Positions 24,729 through 34,358 are shown, counted from the stretch's first letter. The stretch is DNA of 64,000 nt from Rhizobium leguminosarum bv. trifolii WSM2297 (GCF_000271845.1 NZ_JH719395.1:2697624-2761623), one strand, 5' to 3'. Numbers and translations are program-made. The notes: a model not told the origin generated them from the letters alone.

Positions 24729-25667
24729 TCATGCGTGCCAGGTCAGGTCGGAGAAACCGCTGCTGATGATCGTCCCGCACTCGCCGCGGACCATCGCCGC
24801 AATATCCGCCAGGGCTCCGATTGCAGAGGTCTTTCCGGCCCCCTCGGCGAAATGGCATGCGGCATCGACCTTCGGCCCCATCGAACCGGCCGGGAAGGAG
24901 AATTGTTTCATATCTTCGGGACGGGCCTTGTGAATGGATTTTTGAGACGGCTTGCCCCAGTCCGTGCAGACGGCACGGGCGTCGGTTGCCATGATCAGAA
25001 GATCGGCATCGAGTTCACGCGCCAGAAGCTCCGAGCACAGATCCTTGTCGATCACGGCTTCGACGCCGATCAACTTTCGGTCGCTGCCTTTTTCGTACAT
25101 CGTCGGAATGCCGCCGCCGCCGGCACAGATGACGATGGTTCGCTGTTCCAGCAGCCATCGTACCGGGCGGATCTCGAAGATGCGCTTCGGCAGCGGCGAT
25201 GCGACCACGCGCCGCCACTTCTCGCCGTCCTGCTTGAACACCCAGCCCTTTTCTGCGTCAAGACGATCGGCGTCGGCCTTGTCGTAAACCGGGCCGACGA
25301 ATTTTGTCGGGTTCTGGAAGCCGGGATCGGCGCCGTCGACCTCGACCATGGTCAGAAGCGTTGCCAGCGGCTGCTCGAAAGGCAGAAGATTGCCGAGCTC
25401 CTGTTCGAGCATATAGCCGATCATCCCTTCGGTTTCCGCGCCGAGCACATCGAGCGGATAGGCCTCGTCGGGCTTGTAAGCCGCACCTTGAAGCGCCAGC
25501 AGCCCGACCTGCGGTCCATTGCCATGAGTTATGATCAGCTGGTGGTTGGCGGCCAGCGGCGCGATCGCTTCCGCCGCGACCCGCGCGTTTTGCCTCTGGA
25601 CATCCGCGGTCATGGCTTCTCCGCGCCGGAGAAGAGCATTGCCGCCAAGCGCGATAACGACACGCAT
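24729..25667 (-). CDS. arcC: Carbamate kinase
   Basis: The 312-residue enzyme makes ATP from carbamoyl phosphate and ADP, releasing ammonia and carbon dioxide, the energy step of the arginine deiminase pathway. [19 protein letters not shown] is the family start, and [47 protein letters not shown] and [17 protein letters not shown] are its other signatures. The length matches the family. The open frame upstream to 25766 is the tail of arcB in another frame; ATG 25667, one base after the arcB stop, is the start, with GGGAG 6 bases before. It is the last gene of arcA-arcB-arcC. Confidence 0.95.
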   Translation of the reverse strand: MRVVIALGGNALLRRGEAMTADVQRQNARVAAEAIAPLAANHQLIITHGNGPQVGLLALQGAAYKPDEAYPLDVLGAETEGMIGYMLEQELGNLLPFEQPLATLLTMVEVDGADPGFQNPTKFVGPVYDKADADRLDAEKGWVFKQDGEKWRRVVASPLPKRIFEIRPVRWLLEQRTIVICAGGGGIPTMYEKGSDRKLIGVEAVIDKDLCSELLARELDADLLIMATDARAVCTDWGKPSQKSIHKARPEDMKQFSFPAGSMGPKVDAACHFAEGAGKTSAIGALADIAAMVRGECGTIISSGFSDLTWHA

Positions 25668-25668
25668 C

Positions 25669-26673
25669 CTAGTCTCCCAAGGTCGCGACAAGCAGCGCTT
25701 TGATCGTGTGCAAGCGGTTTTCGGCCTGCTCGAAAGCGACATTGGCCTCGGACTCGAAGACGTCATCCGTCACTTCGAGGCCGTTGCTCATGCCGTAGTC
25801 TTCGGCGATCTGCTTGCCGAGTACCGTCTCGCTGTCGTGGAACGCCGGCAGGCAGTGCATGAACTTGGCCTGGGGATTACCCGTCGCCTTCATCAAGGCT
25901 TTGTTGACCTGATAGGGCGTCAGCAGCTTGATGCGTTCGCGCCACACATCCTTGGGTTCGCCCATCGAGACCCAGACATCCGTATGGACGAAGTCGACGC
26001 CGCGGACAGCCTCCTCGGGATCTGCCGTGACCAGCAGCCGCGCGCCGGACCTTTGCTGCAGCTCCTTAGCAATCTGCATATATTCCTCCGACGGCCAGAG
26101 CGATTTGGGGCCGCAGATCCGCACGTCCATTCCGACAAGGCAGCCGACGATCAGCAGCGAATGTCCCATGTTCGAGCGCGTGTCGCCGACATAGGCATAT
26201 TTGATATCGGCAATCGGCTTGTCGCTGTGCTCGCGCATGGTCATCACGTCGGCCAGCATCTGGGTCGGATGGTATTCGTCGGTCAGGCCGTTATAGACCG
26301 GAACGCCCGCATAGCGGGCGAGCGTTTCGACGCCCCGCTGCGCGGATCCGCGATATTCGATTGCATCGTACATGCGCCCGAGGACGCGGGCCGTATCCTT
26401 GAAGGATTCCTTGTGCCCGATCTGCGAGCCCGACGGATCGAGATAGGTCACGTTGGCGCCCTGATCCGAGCAGGCGACTTCGAAGGCGCACCTGGTCCGC
26501 GTCGAGGTCTTTTCGAAGATCAGGCAGATCTCCTTGCCCTTGAGATGCTGCTGCTCGGTTCGGGCATACTTGGCCCGCTTCAGGTCGCGGGCGAGGTCCA
26601 GGAGATATCGGAATTCGCGCGGGGTATAATCCTGCACGGTCAGAAGCGAACGATTGCGCAGATTGAAGCTCAT
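25669..26673 (-). CDS. arcB: Ornithine carbamoyltransferase, catabolic
   Basis: The 334-residue enzyme splits citrulline with phosphate into ornithine and carbamoyl phosphate in this context. STRTR at 57-61 binds carbamoyl phosphate, [20 protein letters not shown] and [16 protein letters not shown] follow, DVWVSMGEP and [10 protein letters not shown] complete the ornithine-binding and catalytic set. The length and the N-terminal [17 protein letters not shown] match catabolic ArcB rather than the shorter anabolic ArgF. GGAG lies upstream of ATG 26673; arcA ends 39 bases before. Catabolic ArcB enzymes are usually dodecamers with strong cooperativity for carbamoyl phosphate, known for the family and not visible here. 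Confidence 0.95.
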   Translation of the reverse strand: MSFNLRNRSLLTVQDYTPREFRYLLDLARDLKRAKYARTEQQHLKGKEICLIFEKTSTRTRCAFEVACSDQGANVTYLDPSGSQIGHKESFKDTARVLGRMYDAIEYRGSAQRGVETLARYAGVPVYNGLTDEYHPTQMLADVMTMREHSDKPIADIKYAYVGDTRSNMGHSLLIVGCLVGMDVRICGPKSLWPSEEYMQIAKELQQRSGARLLVTADPEEAVRGVDFVHTDVWVSMGEPKDVWRERIKLLTPYQVNKALMKATGNPQAKFMHCLPAFHDSETVLGKQIAEDYGMSNGLEVTDDVFESEANVAFEQAENRLHTIKALLVATLGD

Positions 26674-26712
26674 TGTCTTGCTCCGTTGGGTCTGTTGCGT
26701 GTGTGCGAGACG

Positions 26713-27942
26713 TCAATATGCGGGGTCGCGCCATATGGGGCATGTCATGCAGTGCCCGCCGCCGCGGCCGCGGCCGAGTTCGGAGCCCCGAATGGTAATG
26801 ACTTCGATGCCCGCCTTGCGAAGCAGCGTGTTGGTATAGGTGTTGCGGTCGTAGGCGACGACGACGCCGGGCTCGAGCGCGACGACGTTATTGCCGTCAT
26901 CCCATTGCTCGCGCTCGGCCTGATAGGAGTTGCCGCCGGTCTCGACGGTGCGCAATCGAGCCAATCCGAGCGCCTCGCTGACGACGTCGAGCATCGGTCG
27001 ATTTTCGGGATGGACCTCGAATGTGCCGTCGTCATCTATAGGGTGCATGCTGTAGCAGCGGATCTGGTCAACCACCTCGGCAAACAGTGTAGCAACGTCG
27101 CGATCGCAGAAGCTGAAAACAGTATCGAGGTGCATTGCCGCGCGGCTCTTCGGCATCAGGCAGCCGATCACCCTCGTTGCCGCTTTGCTCCTGAACAGCG
27201 CCTGCGCCACCTGGCCGACGGCCTGATAGGTCGTGCGCTCGCCCATGCCGATCAGCACCGTGCCGTTGCCGATCGGCATGACGTCGCCGCCCTCCATCGA
27301 GGCATTGGCAAATTGCTGATCTGAGTCGCCCCACCAGATCTGGAAATCGCCATCCTTGAACGACGGGTGAAACTTGTAGATCGCACGCTGGAGCAGGGTC
27401 TCGGCGCGTCTTGCCGGCCAGAACATCGGATTGCATGTCACGCCGTTATAGATCCAGCAGGACGGGTCGCGTTGGAACAGCGTGTTGGGAACCGGCGGTA
27501 TGACGAATTCGGATTCCTCCAAGGCGCTGAGCATCAATGACTTGGCCTTGACCTCGGGAAGATCGGCGATCGAAATGCCCCCGATCATGTATGCCGCGAG
27601 CTGCATGGGGGGCATCTCGTCAAGCCAGGGCCGCATGGCTTCGGCGATCTGCGAGCCGAGCACATTCGGAGTGATCCGGCGATCCAGCACGAAATCGCGT
27701 GCCTGCTTGTCGGCAAGCGTCTGGCCGAGCAGATCATGAAGCTCGAGAACCTCGACGCCCCTCTCCTGCATCTTCAGGACAAAATCGAAATGATCCTTCT
27801 GTGCCTCGTGGACCCACAGCACATCATCGAAGAGGAGGCTATGGCAATTTCCGGGTGTGAGACGCTGATGAGCCAAGGATGGCTTGCAGACCATCACGGT
27901 CCTCAGCTTTCCGACCTCCGAGTGAACACCGAAACCGCGCAT
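26713..27942 (-). CDS. arcA: Arginine deiminase
   Basis: The 409-residue enzyme hydrolyses arginine to citrulline and ammonia, the first step of the arginine deiminase pathway. [17 protein letters not shown] opens the guanidine-modifying fold. [36 protein letters not shown] and [13 protein letters not shown] carry the substrate-binding Asp and His residues. The catalytic Cys398 lies in [15 protein letters not shown] near the end, as in Pseudomonas. ATG 27942 has AGGGAG 6 bases upstream; the ORF extension to 27987 is not needed. A near-perfect FNR/FixK box lies 116 bases upstream. The pathway yields ATP anaerobically and ammonia that counters acid. Confidence 0.96.
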   Translation of the reverse strand: MRGFGVHSEVGKLRTVMVCKPSLAHQRLTPGNCHSLLFDDVLWVHEAQKDHFDFVLKMQERGVEVLELHDLLGQTLADKQARDFVLDRRITPNVLGSQIAEAMRPWLDEMPPMQLAAYMIGGISIADLPEVKAKSLMLSALEESEFVIPPVPNTLFQRDPSCWIYNGVTCNPMFWPARRAETLLQRAIYKFHPSFKDGDFQIWWGDSDQQFANASMEGGDVMPIGNGTVLIGMGERTTYQAVGQVAQALFRSKAATRVIGCLMPKSRAAMHLDTVFSFCDRDVATLFAEVVDQIRCYSMHPIDDDGTFEVHPENRPMLDVVSEALGLARLRTVETGGNSYQAEREQWDDGNNVVALEPGVVVAYDRNTYTNTLLRKAGIEVITIRGSELGRGRGGGHCMTCPIWRDPAY

Positions 27943-28057
27943 GAGGTTCTCCCTGGCTTCGTGTCTGGACCGTTGGGCGTGTCTCATCGACCAACGGCGT
28001 GCCCCGCGGGCGCCAACCGATCTGTGCTAGGTTAAGTTGACGGGTCTGGTGATGTCA

Positions 28058-28071
28058 TTGATCGCGAGCAA
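28058..28071. promoter_or_regulatory. FNR/FixK box upstream of arcABC
   Basis: TTGATCGCGAGCAA matches TTGAT-N4-ATCAA at nine of ten fixed positions and lies 116-129 bases before the arcA start, but 36 bases inside the downstream end of the spacer next to the small gene at 28107. It predicts low-oxygen activation of the arginine deiminase operon. Confidence 0.65.
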
Positions 28072-28106
28072 TGTTCGACGCATCAAACGGCTTGCATCTG
28101 TTTATC

Positions 28107-28328
28107 TCAGTGACGGGTGCCGCGCCGCCGGTCAGTGGCATAGACCTCCTCGACCAGCCACCCCCGCCAATGGGTCGGGTGTACATCCAATTCGTCGCCG
28201 GTTCGTGCGTCGACCCAGGCGCCGGACATTCTCTGACAGGGAAAGACAAGCGCGTGGACACCTTCGTCGTCGATCACGGCGAGTTCGATATCCTGCGCAA
28301 ACGGTGCATCAATGATTGGTCGCCACAT
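28107..28328 (-). CDS. Conserved small hypothetical protein upstream of arcA
   Basis: The 73-residue soluble protein (MWRPIIDAPFAQDIELAVID, then HALVFPCQRMSGAWVDA and DVHPTHWRGWL) resembles a small conserved hypothetical family of rhizobia that I know only by its pattern of W-x-P-I at the start and P-T-H-W-R-x-W near the end. The layout suggests a compact beta protein. AAGGTG lies 7 bases before ATG 28328; a GTG at 28337 is the alternative. It lies 164 bases before arcA on the same strand, with an imperfect FNR/FixK box 102 bases upstream of its own start. It may be part of the low-oxygen regulon; function unknown. Confidence 0.68.
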   Translation of the reverse strand: MWRPIIDAPFAQDIELAVIDDEGVHALVFPCQRMSGAWVDARTGDELDVHPTHWRGWLVEEVYATDRRRGTRH

Positions 28329-28429
28329 TCTGGGCACCTTACCGCAATGCTGGGGGCTCGACCGCTACCTGGACGTGCACGACGGCCGGGCCGGATTGAT
28401 GATCCTAGCCTATCGGCCTGCAAAGTTCC

Positions 28430-28443
28430 TTGATCCGGATCAC
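28430..28443. promoter_or_regulatory. FNR/FixK-like box upstream of the small hypothetical gene
   Basis: TTGATCCGGATCAC matches TTGAT-N4-ATCAA at nine of ten fixed positions, 102 bases before the start at 28328. It may instead be chance, since it lies in a 212-base spacer next to the end of the aldolase gene. Confidence 0.4.
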
Positions 28444-28540
28444 TTCCCGCGAATGGAATTTCGACCAGCAACCGACGACCGCCGGATCATTGACGCTAGA
28501 CGATCGAGGGTGACGACCGGATCGACTTCTTACCCACCGC

Positions 28541-29326
28541 TCAGTACCCGCCGGCCTTCGCAACGGCGGTTTGGTCGCGCTCGGCTGCGGCTGCGCGAGC
28601 GCCGGCGATCAGCAGCGAAATGTCGTTCGGCCCAATCATGAAGCGATAGCCAAGCGCGCGCAGGTCAGCCCAGTCTCGGCCGGCGCCGAGGATCGTCGCG
28701 AGCGGTTTGCCCGCGGCAGCCGCGGTGGCTTCAATCCGGCGAAGCAGGTCCTGCGGCGCGGGCTCCATCATCCGTTCCAGGTGGTCGATGGATCCCGCAA
28801 GGTCGTTCGGCCCGATGAAAATCAGGTCAACCCCATCCACGGCAGCAATTTGAGGAAGGTTTTCGACCGCCTCGATATGCTCGCATTGCAACATCAAAAG
28901 CAGTTCGTCCTTTGCTTCGTCGCGGGCGTAGCCGGGGCGCGCGCCCCAATCCGACGCCCGCACGATCGGTGCTGCATAACCGCGGCGGCCGGCTCCCGGA
29001 TAGCGGCATGACTGGATGATGCCGCGGGCCTGTTCGGCGGTATTGACCATCGGCACGATCAGCGATCGGAAACCGCGGTCGAGCACCCGCTTCAGCGTCG
29101 TGTCCGAACCGTCGGGAACGCGCAGAACCACATCGGCTCCGGCAGATTCGGCAGCGCGCGCCACCGCCACCCAATCGTCCAGATCGCCGACCCCATGTTC
29201 GCCGTCTATGACCAGCGTGCTCCAGCCATGGTGGACCATGATCTCGGCAATGTCGGGATTGCTCAGTTCGATCCATGCGGCCGCGACCTGTTCGCCAGCC
29301 GCAATCCTCTGCTTGAGACGGTTCAT
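28541..29326 (-). CDS. HpcH/HpaI-family 2-oxo-acid aldolase
   Basis: The 261-residue enzyme belongs to the metal-dependent class II aldolases that cleave 2-oxo-4-hydroxy acids into pyruvate and an aldehyde (HpaI, GarL, YfaU). Signatures are VIDGEHGVGDLDDW near residue 40 (catalytic His and Glu region), LRVPDGSDTTLKRVLDRGF, IVPMVNTAEQA, and the metal ligands in MLQCEHIEAVEN and IFIGPNDLAGS. It is the last gene of the minus-strand unit; its ATG overlaps the stop of the FAD dehydrogenase gene (ATGA). With the upstream 2-hydroxyacid dehydrogenase it suggests oxidation then aldol cleavage of a hydroxylated acid. The actual substrate is not evident. Confidence 0.9.
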   Translation of the reverse strand: MNRLKQRIAAGEQVAAAWIELSNPDIAEIMVHHGWSTLVIDGEHGVGDLDDWVAVARAAESAGADVVLRVPDGSDTTLKRVLDRGFRSLIVPMVNTAEQARGIIQSCRYPGAGRRGYAAPIVRASDWGARPGYARDEAKDELLLMLQCEHIEAVENLPQIAAVDGVDLIFIGPNDLAGSIDHLERMMEPAPQDLLRRIEATAAAAGKPLATILGAGRDWADLRALGYRFMIGPNDISLLIAGARAAAAERDQTAVAKAGGY

Positions 29327-30738
29327 TTGCTTTCCTCCAAATCGAAAACCTTGCCGGGATTGAGAATGCCTTGGGGATCCAACGCCGCTTTGATCTGCCG
29401 CATCAAAGCCAGTTCTTCCGGCGTGCGGGTGTAGTTCAGATAGGGCTTCTTCAACAGGCCGATCCCATGTTCGGCCGAAATTGTGCCGCCGAAATCGCGC
29501 ACGGTCTCATAGACGCTGGCGGAAATTTCGGCCATCGGCTGTTTCTCCGCCCCGCGCGACAGAGCAACGAGATGCAGGTTTCCGTCGCCGATATGGCCGT
29601 AATAGACCGACAGCACGTTCGGGATGCCCTCTGCCAGTCGCTGACGGCAGGCTGTTACGAAGTCGTCCATCTTCGCCACCGGCAGACCGATATCGAAGGC
29701 GCAGTGAGGACCGAGCCGGGTGCCGAATTCCGAGCAGGCATCGCGCGTTGCCCAGAATGCCGCCACATCGCCCATGCTTTGCGATATCGCGGCATCGGCA
29801 ATCAGTCCCGCCTCGAACCGTGCTTCGATCCACGATTGGAATCGGGGACCGTCGATATCCTCGGCAAGACCTTGTGACTCGATCAGGACGTAGAAGCCGT
29901 GCGGAGCCGCCAACGGCGAGCGGACGCCGATCGTCACCGTCGCCTCGTGCCAGTAATCGGGCCACATGACCTCGAATGCCGACAGCATTGGCCCCAGCCC
30001 GCGCCTGGCCGCGCCCAGCAAGGCGACCACTTCGGCATAACTGTTCAGTCCGCAAAGCGCCGCATTCACACAGCCGGGCTTCGGCTGCATCCGAAGCACT
30101 GCGCGGGTGATGATCCCCAATGTTCCCTCGGAACCGATGAACAGCTGCTTCAGATCGTAACCTGCATTGTTCTTGATCATCTTGTTCAGGCCGGTGACGA
30201 GGCTGCCGTCGGCAAGCACATATTCCAACCCGAGCACCATCTCGCGCGCCATGCCATAGCGGATGACTCGATTGCCGCCGGCATTGGTGCCGAGGTTGCC
30301 GCCGATCTGGCACGACCCGCGCGCGCCGAGATCCAGTGGGATGAAAAAGCCGGCATCGTCGGCGGCGCGCTGGATCACTTCCAGCGGCGTGCCCGCCCGC
30401 ACCGTCATCGTCGAAGCGGCAGGATCGATCTCTTCGATCCCCGAATAGCGTTCGAGCGAAATCATCACCGCGCCGTCGATGGGATGCGCGCCGCCCGCCA
30501 GCCCCGTAAGACCGCCCTGCGGGACAACCGCGATACCATGGGCCGCACAGATGCGCATCGCTTCGGCAATATCCTGAGGGTTATCCGGCCTGACAACCGC
30601 CAGCGGCGGCTCGGAAGGCAGATAGCTGGTGTCCTGGCGATTGCGCGCCGGAATGTCGGGGCCAACAAGAAGGGCTACAGATGGAAGCGCCTGGGCAAGC
30701 GTTGCAAGGCAGGCGGACGGGTCTGGGTGCAGGGGCAT
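29323..30738 (-). CDS. FAD-linked 2-hydroxyacid dehydrogenase (GlcD/D-lactate dehydrogenase family)
   Basis: The 471-residue flavoprotein has the FAD_binding_4 (PCMH) fold: LAVVRPDNPQDIAEAMRICA, VVPQGGLTGLAGGAHPIDG (pyrophosphate loop), LGARGSCQIGGNLGTNAGG, IKNNAGYDLKQLFIGSEGTL, and the C-terminal GlcD domain with YYGHIGDGNLHL and SAEHGIGLLK. Members oxidise D-2-hydroxy acids (glycolate, D-lactate, D-2-hydroxyglutarate) to 2-oxo acids. The open frame runs to 30807, but ATG 30738 is taken because the family similarity starts there, with AGGACC before it. It lies 69 bases after dctP and overlaps the aldolase start, so a 2-oxo acid product probably feeds the aldolase. Confidence 0.9.
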   Translation of the reverse strand: MPLHPDPSACLATLAQALPSVALLVGPDIPARNRQDTSYLPSEPPLAVVRPDNPQDIAEAMRICAAHGIAVVPQGGLTGLAGGAHPIDGAVMISLERYSGIEEIDPAASTMTVRAGTPLEVIQRAADDAGFFIPLDLGARGSCQIGGNLGTNAGGNRVIRYGMAREMVLGLEYVLADGSLVTGLNKMIKNNAGYDLKQLFIGSEGTLGIITRAVLRMQPKPGCVNAALCGLNSYAEVVALLGAARRGLGPMLSAFEVMWPDYWHEATVTIGVRSPLAAPHGFYVLIESQGLAEDIDGPRFQSWIEARFEAGLIADAAISQSMGDVAAFWATRDACSEFGTRLGPHCAFDIGLPVAKMDDFVTACRQRLAEGIPNVLSVYYGHIGDGNLHLVALSRGAEKQPMAEISASVYETVRDFGGTISAEHGIGLLKKPYLNYTRTPEELALMRQIKAALDPQGILNPGKVFDLEESK

Positions 30739-30807
30739 CGAGGGTCCTGTAATGAAGAGATACGCCGGCGCGGCCCGGAAAATCGGCCGCGCCGGCCGAT
30801 CAAACAA

Positions 30808-31821
30808 TCACTTGCCACGCAGCTTTTTCAGTTCCGCGGACAGCAGGTCGAAGTTTTCCTGCCCGACGGTCTGCATCGCCGATTGGTAGACGGGAGCCAC
30901 CAGCTCAGGGAGCTTGCCCATTTCGTCCGGGCTGAGTTCCGACACCTCCATGCCTTCCTCCTTCAATTTGGTCACCGCCTCGTTCACGGCCGCGCGCGAC
31001 CGCTCGATCTGCTTGACCCGTCCATCGGCCGCACAGGTCTTCAGCAAGTCCTGCTCCTCAGGGTTCAACCCTTCCCAAACCGTCTTCGAGATCAGCACCG
31101 GCGTCGGCGAATATGCGTGGCGGGTCAGCGTCAGATATTTCTGCACCTCGTAGAAGCGGCTGGCCTGAATCAAGGGAAGAGGGTTTTCCTGGCCGTCGAC
31201 GGCGCCGGTTTCCAGCGCGGTGAACACTTCCCCGAAAGCCATGGGCACCGGGTTCGCACCCAGACGCCGGAACGTGTCGAGAAAGATCGGGTTCTGCATC
31301 ACCCGGAAATTCAGTCCTTTGAAATCCTCGATCGTAGTGATCGGGTGTTTGGCATTGGTGGCGTTACGGAAGCCATTCTCCCAGATCGACAGCAGGATCA
31401 GATCATGCGCTGGCATCTTCGCCGCGACATGGTCGAAATAGGGGCCTGTCATCACCGCGTCGACCTCAGCATCCGATGTGAAGAGGAATGGCAGCTCGAA
31501 GGCGCTCATCGCCGGCTCGATCCCGCCAATGGCGGCAGCACCGGTCACGACCATCTCGATGGAACCCGAGCGGACGGATTGCGTCGCCTCGGCATCGTCG
31601 CCCAGCTCGCCATTATAGAAGCCGCGCAGTTTCATCTTACCGTCGGTCTTCGCCTCCAGGCAGGCAGACATTCCCTTCACGCCGGCGGAAACCGGATGAT
31701 CCTCGGCTGCACCGTTTGAAATCTTGAAAGTATGCCGGCCGATCTCGGCGCTGGCGGGGGCTGCCAGCGAAGCGGCAATCAGCGCGGTGCTGACGAGGGC
31801 AGTCAGGTTGATGCGTTTCAT
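30808..31821 (-). CDS. dctP: TRAP transporter substrate-binding protein
   Basis: The 337-residue periplasmic protein has a signal peptide (residues 1 to about 27, ending SLAAPASA) and the DctP fold: HTFKISNGAAEDHPVSAGVKG, GELGDDAEATQSVRSGSIEM, ELPFLFTSDAEVDAVMTGPYF, and the conserved carboxylate-binding region GLNFRVMQNPIFLDTFRRLGANPVPMAF (Arg in FRVMQNP). GGAGGAG precedes ATG 31821. It forms a tripartite system with the DctQ and DctM genes, 40 bases upstream of it in the unit. The conserved Arg implies an organic acid ligand, likely a hydroxy or sugar acid given the enzymes nearby. Confidence 0.93.
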   Translation of the reverse strand: MKRINLTALVSTALIAASLAAPASAEIGRHTFKISNGAAEDHPVSAGVKGMSACLEAKTDGKMKLRGFYNGELGDDAEATQSVRSGSIEMVVTGAAAIGGIEPAMSAFELPFLFTSDAEVDAVMTGPYFDHVAAKMPAHDLILLSIWENGFRNATNAKHPITTIEDFKGLNFRVMQNPIFLDTFRRLGANPVPMAFGEVFTALETGAVDGQENPLPLIQASRFYEVQKYLTLTRHAYSPTPVLISKTVWEGLNPEEQDLLKTCAADGRVKQIERSRAAVNEAVTKLKEEGMEVSELSPDEMGKLPELVAPVYQSAMQTVGQENFDLLSAELKKLRGK

Positions 31822-31861
31822 TTTTGGTCTCCTCCTGTGAAACATCGAAACGGACTGGAAA

Positions 31862-33139
31862 TCACTTCAGCCACTCCATCGGCCAAAGAACGAGCTGCGG
31901 GAACAGGACGAGCAGGAACAGCACGGCCGTCTGCGCGATCATGAACGGCATCGCGCCGATCGTCGCCCGATGCATCGGCACGCCCGACACGCCCGATGCC
32001 ACCGACAGGGCAATTCCGACCGGCGGGGTCACAAGCCCGATGGCGCAATTGATGACGAACAGGACGCCGAAATAGACGGGGTCGATGCCCGCCTCCTTGA
32101 CAACGGGCAGCAGCACCGGCGCCAGGATCAGAATGGTTGGTCCCATGTCCAGGGCGGTTCCGACCGCGATGACCAGCAGCATGATCACGACCAGCAGGAT
32201 CGTCGGGTAGTCGATGAGCGGCTCGACCACGCCCAACACGATGCCGGAGAGATCGGCAATCGAGATGAACCAGGACGTGGCCAGCGCCGCGGCGGCCAGC
32301 AACATGACGACGGCGGTCGTGGTTGCCGCGTTGCGGAAGACCTCGAACAGCTGCGATGGTTGCAGTTCGCGATAAACGAACAAGCCGACGAACAAGGCAT
32401 AGACCACAGCGACCACGGCTGCTTCTGTGGGCGTGACCACACCGAACCGAATGCCTCCCAGGATGATCGCGGGCAGGCCAAGCGCCCAGATGGCGCTCCG
32501 CGTGGCGACGGCCCTTTGCCGCCACGTGGCGCGGGGCAGTGGCGCGACATTGTCGACGCGCGAAACGATCAGCCAGGCGAGCAGCGATCCGACTCCCATC
32601 ATGATGCCGGGAACAATGCCGGCCATGAACAATTGCGAGATCGACAGGTTGGTGGCGACACCGAAGATGATATAGGCGATGGACGGCGGAATGATCGGCG
32701 CGATAATGCCCCCCGAAGCCATCAGGCCGACCGACCGTGCCTCGTCATGGCCTGCGCCTCGCATCATCGGCAGCAGCATCGTCACCAGGGCGGCGGTATC
32801 GGCAGCCGCCGACCCCGACAACGACGCAAGTATGATGGCCGCAAAAATCGCAACGACCCCTAGCCCTCCGCGCACATGGCCAACCAGGGAAACCGCGAAC
32901 GCTACGATTCGCTTCGACATGCCGCCGGCATTCATCAGTTCTCCCGCCAGCAGAAAGAACGGGATGGCCAGGAGAGAAAAGCTGTTCGCCCCGACGATCG
33001 TGCGCTGCGATATGATCTGCGGGTCAAACATGTCGAGCGTGATACCCATGGCAACCGCACAGAGGATCAAGGCGAAGGCGATCGGAACGCCGACCGCCAT
33101 CGCGGCGCAGAGGACGACGAGGAAGATGACCAGGCTCAT
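31862..33139 (-). CDS. dctM: TRAP transporter large permease subunit
   Basis: The 425-residue protein has about twelve to thirteen membrane helices and DctM landmarks: GVPIAFALILCAVAMG, LLAIPFFLLAGELMNAGGMS, AIILASLSGSAAADTAAL, GGIIAPIIPPSIAYIIFG, FGVVTPTEAAVVAVVYALF and DMGPTILILAPVLLPV. It carries the substrate across the membrane with sodium. Its ATG at 33139 overlaps the stop of dctQ (ATGA), which argues against the longer frame to 33346. It is standard for the family in length. Confidence 0.93.
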   Translation of the reverse strand: MSLVIFLVVLCAAMAVGVPIAFALILCAVAMGITLDMFDPQIISQRTIVGANSFSLLAIPFFLLAGELMNAGGMSKRIVAFAVSLVGHVRGGLGVVAIFAAIILASLSGSAAADTAALVTMLLPMMRGAGHDEARSVGLMASGGIIAPIIPPSIAYIIFGVATNLSISQLFMAGIVPGIMMGVGSLLAWLIVSRVDNVAPLPRATWRQRAVATRSAIWALGLPAIILGGIRFGVVTPTEAAVVAVVYALFVGLFVYRELQPSQLFEVFRNAATTTAVVMLLAAAALATSWFISIADLSGIVLGVVEPLIDYPTILLVVIMLLVIAVGTALDMGPTILILAPVLLPVVKEAGIDPVYFGVLFVINCAIGLVTPPVGIALSVASGVSGVPMHRATIGAMPFMIAQTAVLFLLVLFPQLVLWPMEWLK

Positions 33140-33639
33140 TCGTGGATCTCCCCGATCGCCTTGGGAGCTTCGGTCATGCGGCCGGTCGCATAGCCGATCG
33201 CACGCCAGGCGGCCATCGCGCCGATGGCCAGGCTCGCGGGAATTGCGACGCCGAACAGCCAGCTCATCGGCATACCGGTCACGGGCGCGGCGTTGGTGGC
33301 ATTGACATGCCACTGCATCAAGGTGCCCACCAGCAACAGCACGCAACAGCCGAGGATCAGCACATTGGCAATCGTCAGCAGAATGCGGCGGGTGCCGGGG
33401 CCGACCATCGTCACCACCATGTCGAAATCCATATGCAGATTGCGACGCATGGCCGAGATCGAGCCGAGGAAAATCAGCCAGACGAAGCAGAAACGCGACA
33501 TCTCCTCCGAAACGTCGATACCTGATCCGAATCCATAGCGGAGAACGACGTTTAGGAAGACCATTGCGGTCATCGCCGCGAGTAGAAGCACTAGCGCCAC
33601 ATCGATGGCGCGGAAAACAAACCGCTCAATCCTTTTCAT
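33136..33639 (-). CDS. dctQ: TRAP transporter small permease subunit
   Basis: The 167-residue protein has four membrane helices and the DctQ pattern: AAMTAMVFLNVVLRYGFGSGIDVSEEMSRFCFVWLIFLGSI in helices 1-2 and HMDFDMVVTMVGPGTRRIL between helices 2 and 3. It docks DctP to DctM. It overlaps the SDR gene upstream and dctM downstream, each by an ATGA junction, which suggests translational coupling. Confidence 0.9.
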   Translation of the reverse strand: MKRIERFVFRAIDVALVLLLAAMTAMVFLNVVLRYGFGSGIDVSEEMSRFCFVWLIFLGSISAMRRNLHMDFDMVVTMVGPGTRRILLTIANVLILGCCVLLLVGTLMQWHVNATNAAPVTGMPMSWLFGVAIPASLAIGAMAAWRAIGYATGRMTEAPKAIGEIHE

Positions 33640-34358
33640 TTACGCCCTCCTCCGACGCGAATGGTTTCGCCGGTCACATAACCGGCGCCAAACAACAGCC
33701 ATTCGGCAGCTTCAGCCACCTCGTCAGGCACTCCGATCCTCTGCAGCGGGACGCCGGACGCCTGCGCGGCCAATGCGGCACGGTCGGCGAAGACGTCTTT
33801 CTGGATGTCAGTGTCGATAATCCCGGGCGCCAGGGCATTGACCCTAACGCCGGGCGCGAGGTCCCGCGCCATCGCTGATGTCAGCGCCAAAATCGCGCCC
33901 TTGGTCGCGCCATAGACTGCATGGCCCGGCGCACCGCCGTTAAACCCGGCAATGGATGCCACGTTGACGATCGCCGCTTGCGTATGCGCCGCCCGCGCCC
34001 GCAGGAAGGCGGCCGTCACCAACAGGGTGCCCTTGACGTTGACCGAAAGTGCCCGATCGATTTCGACGGCGTCCATCGCATCGAGCGCCATGTTCCGGCC
34101 GAGGACACCCGCATTGTTTACCAGATGCGTGGGCGGCAAGGTGGCTAGCGCCGCTTCGGCCATGTTGACTGCCTCGCCATCGGCAATGTCGACTGTGAAA
34201 CTCCGCGCCATGTCGCCGAATTTGGCCGCCGCGGCCGCCAATGGCTTTTCCTCCTGGTCCCACAGCCAGACGACGGCGCCCCGCGTTACCATCCGGCGGG
34301 CTATGGCAAGGCCGATGCCCGCAGCGCCGCCGGTGATCAGGACGACAGGGCGGCTCAT
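33636..34358 (-). CDS. Short-chain dehydrogenase/reductase
   Basis: The 240-residue enzyme is a classical SDR: the NAD(P) motif ITGGAAGIGLAIARRM at residue 8, LVNNAGVLG, the catalytic Ser region NVASIAGFNGGAPG and Tyr-x3-Lys in YGATKGAI, then LAPGIIDTDI. WDQEEKP after the second strand has an acidic residue, which favours NAD over NADP. Its ATG overlaps the stop of the lyase-family gene (ATGA). The likely role is oxidation of a hydroxyl group of the imported acid or of an intermediate; the exact substrate is unknown. Confidence 0.88.
   Translation of the reverse strand: MSRPVVLITGGAAGIGLAIARRMVTRGAVVWLWDQEEKPLAAAAAKFGDMARSFTVDIADGEAVNMAEAALATLPPTHLVNNAGVLGRNMALDAMDAVEIDRALSVNVKGTLLVTAAFLRARAAHTQAAIVNVASIAGFNGGAPGHAVYGATKGAILALTSAMARDLAPGVRVNALAPGIIDTDIQKDVFADRAALAAQASGVPLQRIGVPDEVAEAAEWLLFGAGYVTGETIRVGGGRK

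Noticed and set aside
25531..27324. 597-codon plus-strand frame opposite arcABC
   Set aside because: It runs across three enzyme genes with exact catalytic motifs on the other strand.
29899..31719. 606-codon plus-strand frame opposite the FAD dehydrogenase and dctP
   Set aside because: Antisense frame; composition unlike a real protein.
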